Positions 58,256 to 64,000 of a DNA stretch of 64,000 nt are shown one piece after another. The stretch spans positions 4,431,611-4,495,610 of the forward strand of contig NC_030854.1 of NCBI RefSeq assembly GCF_000208745.1, given 5' to 3'. Within the stretch, counting starts at the first letter, position 1, and each line of letters starts with the position of its first letter. Origin of the DNA: Theobroma cacao. Lineage: Eukaryota > Streptophyta > Magnoliopsida > Malvales > Malvaceae. A program made the translations under genes and the position numbers. The notes beneath the pieces are model-generated. The model did not search any database, was not told the DNA's origin, and saw nothing but the letters and a program-made list of their open reading frames with translations.

Positions 58256-60494
58256 AAATTTTGACTTCAAAATTATGGGACAAAGGGAATATCAAATTTA
58301 AGATAAACAATGTAGAATTTGACTTTCTTGCTATTTTTCTTCTCTAAACTGTGGAAAAACATAAACGTGTTTTGGGGCACTTTATAATTTATTTAAACTT
58401 TAGCTTTTCACATGCAAAATGCAAAAAGGAAAGGGCCCTGCCGACTCAAATATATATGGTCAGTGACCAACAGCAACGTGTTCACACTTACTAATAATAT
58501 AATGGGTTTTCTTAAATAAAAAACCCTACCTATATGTGGAATTTTTTCCTTTTAAATATGAAATCTCTAAACCCAATCTCACCCTCACATTTCCAATCCC
58601 TTCGCAAGGGCAGCATCTACCCCCAAACTCCCACACATAATCCTCACCATTAAGGCCACTGAAAATTTGACCTGTACATGGAAACCTTTTATATTATAAT
58701 AAAGATTTTGTCAATGAATATTTTAAGGACAAAGTGTTACTTACATAAATATACGAAGACTAAATATCATAATTTGATGATAATGTTCAATGTATTAAAG
58801 TTGTAATGCTGTTGTTATTAATTATAAATGCTGACGGAAGCTAGCCAATTGGGAACTAATCTAAGTAACAAATTATAAACTCCACATAAAATACTTAAAA
58901 TAATGAAATAGTATTAATTACTGTTGTTTAGGAAGTAATGGCAGCCGTTGGGCAGTCCATAAATTATCCAGCTGTATCTCTGTCTAGAATGTTTTCCTTT
59001 CTCTTCAATACATTTTTTTTATATGGTGGAGCTTTCACTCCAACAAGTTTTGCATGTGCTGCTTCAAGTCAGCATGTAGCTGGGGGGTGCCTTATACTTT
59101 GACTAACCTTATATGATTGGGGACTGAATTAGTTTAGAAAAAAGTTCTATTAAATCTGAATCATTTCCTTTATTTATAAAACAAACCTTTTCCTTCCTTA
59201 ATTTTCCATTTATATTAGGTGAAAATCCAAGTTCATTTCCCCAACCAAGTGTATTAGGTGAGCAAGCTAGATAGACAAATTGTTAATATAGTTGCCATGT
59301 CATATTCTAAATGCACCCAAAGTGTAAAATGAACCCCATCTTTCTGGCAATGTATGTCAATTTTAAAGTTTTTATATGCTTTTTTTAAACAAGGACTGAC
59401 ATCTCACCCTTGCATAAATTTCGACTTTTGACTTGACCCAATTCGTTGTTTTTGGTTTATATATTTCATGTAAGAAGCAATATTACCTTTTTCTGGACCT
59501 AATTCATGAATTTGTATAAAGATACAAATCATAAATCGTCGACGGTTGATATATAGGTTATAGAAAAATGTAAAAACCCCATGGTGAATGGTATGGTAAC
59601 TACTTATATAATCACTTACATTTTTTTTCTCTTTAAACAATTAATACTATAAGTACTATCATAATATTATTCATATATATGATCTTAATTAAACTACTTT
59701 ATACTATTTAGCAGTCTTTTCTAAGGAGTAATAGGAAATGATGAGGTTTAAATAAAAAAGAAAAGAAAAGAAAACGAGTTAGGAGCTAAGTACTTTGATT
59801 GCATCAATCCTTTGTTCCTATCTTTGTCTAATTTCCTCTAATTAATTTGGATTTTTTTAGGTGTACTGTTTGTAATCAACATCTTAATTAATTTGAATTA
59901 ATTGTGTGGTTTGTAAACCATTACTTCAAACACAATCAGATTTATTTTCTTCATTAAATATCTAAAATAATCAACTTTAAAAGCAATTAACTAGTCACAA
60001 AATCAAACAAACGAACAAAAAAAATTCATGACTATCTTGCCCCATGATAACAAAACTTGTTTGGAAAAAATCAGCATGTACATCATGCAACTTAAAAGTG
60101 AGGGAATGGGTTTTTTTTTTTCCCAAAACAAATATGTTAGCTTGCTTTGAAAACAAAGATTCATCGGATATTTTTGGTTTTGGAAATTTTTATTGAAAAC
60201 GACATGCAATTTGGATTTCATATAGTAGTAGTTTCTTATGTCAAATCTTTTTTAACAGTTGCAGAAAAAAGCATATTTTGACTTTTTTTTGTAACCTAGC
60301 TTAGATAATAAATCTGAGTTCTCTATAAAAGCATATTTTGACTGTTTTTTTACCTTATCTTTTTTTTTTCACTTGTAACTATGCAAGTGGTGTGATATAT
60401 TAATTAATGTAGATGTCTAATTCTGATTAATTATTATTTTAAAATACTGTTTATAGAAAAATTACATCAGGATGTTCTAAGCATAGAAGAGCCC
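58256..60494. other. spacer, no gene recognised
   Basis: AT-rich sequence with short frames only. Confidence 0.55.
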
Positions 60495-60627
60495 AGGGGT
60501 ATTTCGAGCGCGAAAGCGCCTGAGGTGATCCAAGATGGAAGCAACTAGGGGTATTCCAAGCCTGGAAGCGTCGAGGGCGTTTCAAGAGCAAAAGCGCTTA
60601 AAGAGCGTTATAAGCAAAAAAACACTT
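60495..60627 (+). repeat. GC-richer degenerate tandem repeat, ~26 bp unit
   Basis: About five units, such as GGGTATTTCGAGCGCGAAAG, GGGTATTCCAAGCCTGGAAG and GGCGTTTCAAGAGCAAAAGC, each carrying an AAGCGC or GAAGC core. Composition is distinctly higher in GC than the surrounding spacer. Confidence 0.65.
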
Positions 60628-62992
60628 AGAAATAAGCATGGAACAACTATTTGTACGAGAAAATGAAAGTAACTTAGAACAAGTAGCAGAGTTCATGAGT
60701 TACTTTCACATTTGGGATGTTCTAAAGAGCTTGGCTTAGTGGTTCAGATATGGAGATAGTTAAGAGTGCTTCCTCTTAACCTTTCTTTGAAGTACATGTG
60801 TTTTACTTTTTTATCTTTCTTTGTTTCTTAAGAATACACATGGTGCACTATCAAGTGCCACTACTCCATTATTCAAAACTTACACCCACTACCTAACTAC
60901 ACAGTTATTGTTTTAATATCTCTTAAATGGTTTTTTAACTGCTCTTTCATTATAAGCAAGTTCTCCCATAACTGTCTTTCTAACTATTTTTAAGAAAGTA
61001 CTCATGTTCAATATAAATATGAGAGCTTTGGAGGTTGGAAGGTAATTAGAAACCCAACAGAGATTATCCTAAAAACTCTCTGTAAACTCTTCCAAGCATT
61101 CTTTCCATTGAGCCTTTTTCATTAGTCGTAATCTGTCGTTTTCACTACTTTTTCTCATCCCTCATCACCTACCACCCAAAGCACTTACGTTTCAATAACT
61201 ACTCAAATCTTCCTCTCTGCTGCCTTTAACGTATTCCGATTCACTCATTACAACACATCCTCTTTCCCTAATCAAAAGAACCCTCTACAACTAACTAAAA
61301 AAGAAATTCAAAGCTTTCACCTTATTTATATCACCGTTGAAAGAAATAACTTTTCTTAATTCATTTAAAATTTCTTCTATTGTGATTTTGATATAAAATT
61401 ATATACTATCAACGTATCAAATAATGTCATCTTATTATAAAAATAAATTTTAAAAATTTAAATTATGTAATTTTTTTTGCAAAATTACACATTCATAATT
61501 TAACTGCATATTATCTATTTATTTATTTTAATATAGTCATTTTCAAATTTTAATTATTGTTCATCAAAGGATGTTTACCAAAACCCAAGCTAGTGACCTT
61601 CACGTCTTTTTTTCTTTCTTTTTGATACACAAGTTGTGAGAGCTCTTTATTTGATTTAAAAGACTTTTTGTCTCCCTTCTAAGGTTACTGTTACATCATT
61701 GTCTTAGACACACTTATTTTGTGATTGAATTCAACGTCGTTCTCTCACTAGTGTTCTAATTAACTCATTAACTTGATGTTTCATGACCACAAACTGACCC
61801 CTCTCAATGTTTTAGTTGAACAAATTTAGGTATCAATAATAATGCTCTCAAGCCCTTGATGAGATTATTAACAATAGATACCAAACAAATAAAGCAAATC
61901 AAGTTTCAAAAAAGGGTATTTCCACAAGGAGAGATTCCTAATTATGAGAGATTAAGCATAAGATTATAACAATTTAATCAAGAATATTACTATTACTAAT
62001 AATTACCATAAGTTTTCAAGAACTGCTTGCTATCTGGTAAATGGTGGTAAATATCAGTGTAATCATTCTTCGTGATGCACATGTAGGCAATGATGCTATC
62101 CGCAACCTGTCACTTTATTTCTTCTTGGAAATGGGAAGAGATATGGGTGAAATTCATTTTTGAATGAGAATTCAAAGGCAATTAGGAAACAAAAGAATAT
62201 TGTTTTTTTATGTTTTTTACAGGAATTATATGCTTTAATTTCCTCTAATTAAAATTAAGTTATTCCCCAGGACTAAGGTTCCAGCAATTGTACCTCCCCT
62301 GGTACACAGACCCCTTCGATTTCTGTAAACAAATAGGGAGAAATTTGTAACTTAATATAAAGGCATTGCATACGAGAAGCATCTGACCTGTCGGTCACAT
62401 AGATTAAGACAACTAAAAGGTCATTCCCATATAAATTGCAAAGCTTGGGCCAAGGCCACTCAATCTCCTCTCTCTTTTTTTTTTTTCTTTTTGAAAAAAG
62501 AAGATTTTTTAATATTTCCCCTCCACTCCAAGTAAATAGGACATATAATTTGTGATATATCGAGAACATAGATACATACATATAAATCATAAACTAAATC
62601 TGATTGGGAAAAGAAAGAAAAACGGGAAAAATGTATTAATCATAGAGTTAAATCACCAAAAAAAATGCACGGTTGAAAACTTGAAAGTAGATTGAGCTTG
62701 TTTCAAGCTTAATAATTACTATAAATTAGGTCCCACAAACGGATAAAGATGCATAACCCTAGCCGCCAGTAAATGACGTCATTCACCGGTGGAATACTGT
62801 CGGAAGATTAAATTGTAAATTCCACCATTTTTTTTTAACTTCTTTTATACCAGCCGCACATTTGTAGTTGGAAAGTAAACCATTGTAAATTAAAAGAAAA
62901 AGAAAAAAAAAAGAGAGAGAACAAATGTTCTGAAAATGGAAATGAGAGTGAGAAATAAAATTAAAAACACAACAACCAGAGAAGAGAGAGCT
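60628..62992. other. spacer and promoter region of the CslA gene
   Basis: No coding region recognised. Around 61000-61170 a TATAAATATGAG sequence followed by a CT-rich leader looks like an LTR or gene promoter remnant, but no coding sequence follows. Confidence 0.5.
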
Positions 62993-63000
62993 TATATAAG
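62993..63000 (+). promoter_or_regulatory. TATA box of the CslA gene
   Basis: TATATAAG followed about 10-25 bp later by a CT-rich initiator region. Predicted leader of roughly 470 nt up to ATG 63501. Confidence 0.55.
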
Positions 63001-63164
63001 ACATTGTTCTCTCTCTCATTTTCTATCGCTCTTATTTTTTCTTGCTTTTTCAAGTCTCTGCTTCTGTTTTTCTTCCGAATAACAGAAGCAGAAAAAAAAA
63101 AAAAAAGAAGCAGTTATCATCAGGATTTTCATTTTTCTTTGTTAGAGTAACGTACATTTCTGAG

Positions 63165-63185
63165 ATGTTTAGATTAAGAAAGTAG
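63165..63185 (+). promoter_or_regulatory. upstream ORF 1 in the CslA leader
   Basis: ATG to TAG encoding six residues (MFRLRK). A second mini-ORF of five codons is at 63352-63369. Both lie in the predicted 5' leader and could lower translation of the main frame, if the leader is unspliced. Confidence 0.4.
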
Positions 63186-63500
63186 AGGGAGTTTTTAGCT
63201 TGTGGGTTGCTGCAAAATAGTGGGGGGGTGTTTGAGCCAGTGACTGGCATTTTTCCAGCTTGCTCTACCTCCATTGTTTTGCGTGAACCAGAAGCAAATT
63301 CACAAAGAAAGAAACAAAAGAAGGGAAATATTCCATCTCCTTTGTCGAAGAATGTCCTTTATTATTTAAGCAGATCTAGTGGGTTGTTTTCAAGACCTGT
63401 GTAAAATCATCTTTCACTCTTGTTCTTAGCTTCCCATTTGGTCCTCCCCTGTTTTTGCTCTGTTTTTTGTTTCCTTCTTTTAACTTGAGAAAGCCAGGAA

Positions 63501-64000
63501 ATGGATCGGCTTTCTTCGACAACCATTCTTCCTGATACATTCCAGGGAACGAGAGATGATTTCTCCATGCAAATGGCAGTGATTTGGGGTCAGATCAAAG
63601 CGCCATTGATAGTACCATTGTTGAGACTTACGGTTATCGTTTGTTTGATCATGTCTCTGATGCTTTTCATTGAGAGGGTTTACATGGGCATAGTCATTAT
63701 GCTGGTCAAGCTCTTCGGTAGAAAACCAGAGAGAAGATACAAAAGGGAACCCATTAAAGATGATGTTGAGTTGGGAAACTCGGCTTATCCCATGGTTCTG
63801 GTTCAAATTCCAATGTACAATGAAAGAGAGGTCATTTTCTGTTAGCATTTTCTTTTTCTTTTTCTTTTTAAGTCCAATGTTTAATTGTATACTTTCTTTT
63901 TTTATTAATAATGCAGGTCTATCAACTGTCAATTGGGGCAGCATGTGGCCTCTCATGGCCTTCTGATCGGATCATTATTCAAGTCCTTGATGATTCAACT
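63501..64000 (+). CDS. cellulose synthase-like A (glucomannan 4-beta-mannosyltransferase), 5' end
   Basis: Partial gene running off the window. GT2-family enzyme of the Golgi that makes the beta-1,4-mannan or glucomannan backbone from GDP-mannose and GDP-glucose. Exon 1 is 63501-63830 (110 codons, ending GAG before GTCATT); exon 2 begins GTC at 63917 after AATGCAG and is open to 64000. Visible: N-terminal membrane region (about residues 34-73, [20 protein letters not shown] and on), the [20 protein letters not shown] block, [15 protein letters not shown], then [20 protein letters not shown] and the start of the catalytic domain with LDDST, whose aspartates belong to the first D motif. The sequence is close in style to the CslA2/CslA9 group. 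138 of roughly 530 residues are seen. Confidence 0.95.

Noticed and set aside
61000..61170. Promoter-like TATA and CT-rich leader
   Set aside because: No coding sequence, LTR end or matching duplication could be found around it, so it is left as an unassigned spacer feature.

Overview
The window is nuclear DNA of a flowering plant, most likely a core eudicot. It has AT-rich spacers, spliced genes with GT-AG introns, plant-only gene families (CYP76-type P450, AHL, DUF668, CslA) and many Copia, Gypsy, LINE, CACTA and Mutator-like remnants. One base (17053) is ambiguous. The species cannot be named from sequence alone.

Layout: 1-10.9 kb is a same-strand tandem array of three CYP76A-like cytochrome P450 genes. 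Only the middle copy (3541-5793, 509 aa, two exons) is intact. The first is a decayed exon 2 lacking the heme cysteine. The third is a near full-length pseudogene. A dead LINE (about 6625-8880) lies between the middle and last copies. From 10.9 to 27 kb is a retrotransposon graveyard: an antisense Copia integrase fragment, one end of a CACTA transposon, a nest of LTRs inside LTRs with target-site duplications readable for two of the insertions, a 23-bp minisatellite, and a full-length but dead Copia element (21665-26897) with both LTRs, PBS, PPT and a GAACC duplication.

27-64 kb is gene territory: a DUF3475/DUF668 (PSI-like) gene on the minus strand with an inferred 5'-UTR intron; a five-exon AT-hook (AHL) gene on the plus strand with an apparent GC-AG intron; a six-exon FCP1/NLI-interacting-factor-like HAD protein on the minus strand whose nucleophile motif has been lost although its frame is open; a small hydrophilic protein gene with two ACGTGGC (ABRE-like) elements and an apparent frameshift; and the 5' end of a CslA glucomannan synthase gene running off the right edge. 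Long AT-rich spacers between them hold two copies of a ~500 bp Mutator-like MITE, a foldback repeat, a LINE 3' end and a GC-rich degenerate tandem repeat.

The genes do not form a pathway. Apart from the P450 family expansion they are independent plant loci. The most notable points are the catalytically altered FCP1-like protein, the P450 array reduced to one working copy, the nested LTR stack, and the frameshifted ABRE-linked gene. No wholly new system could be supported.
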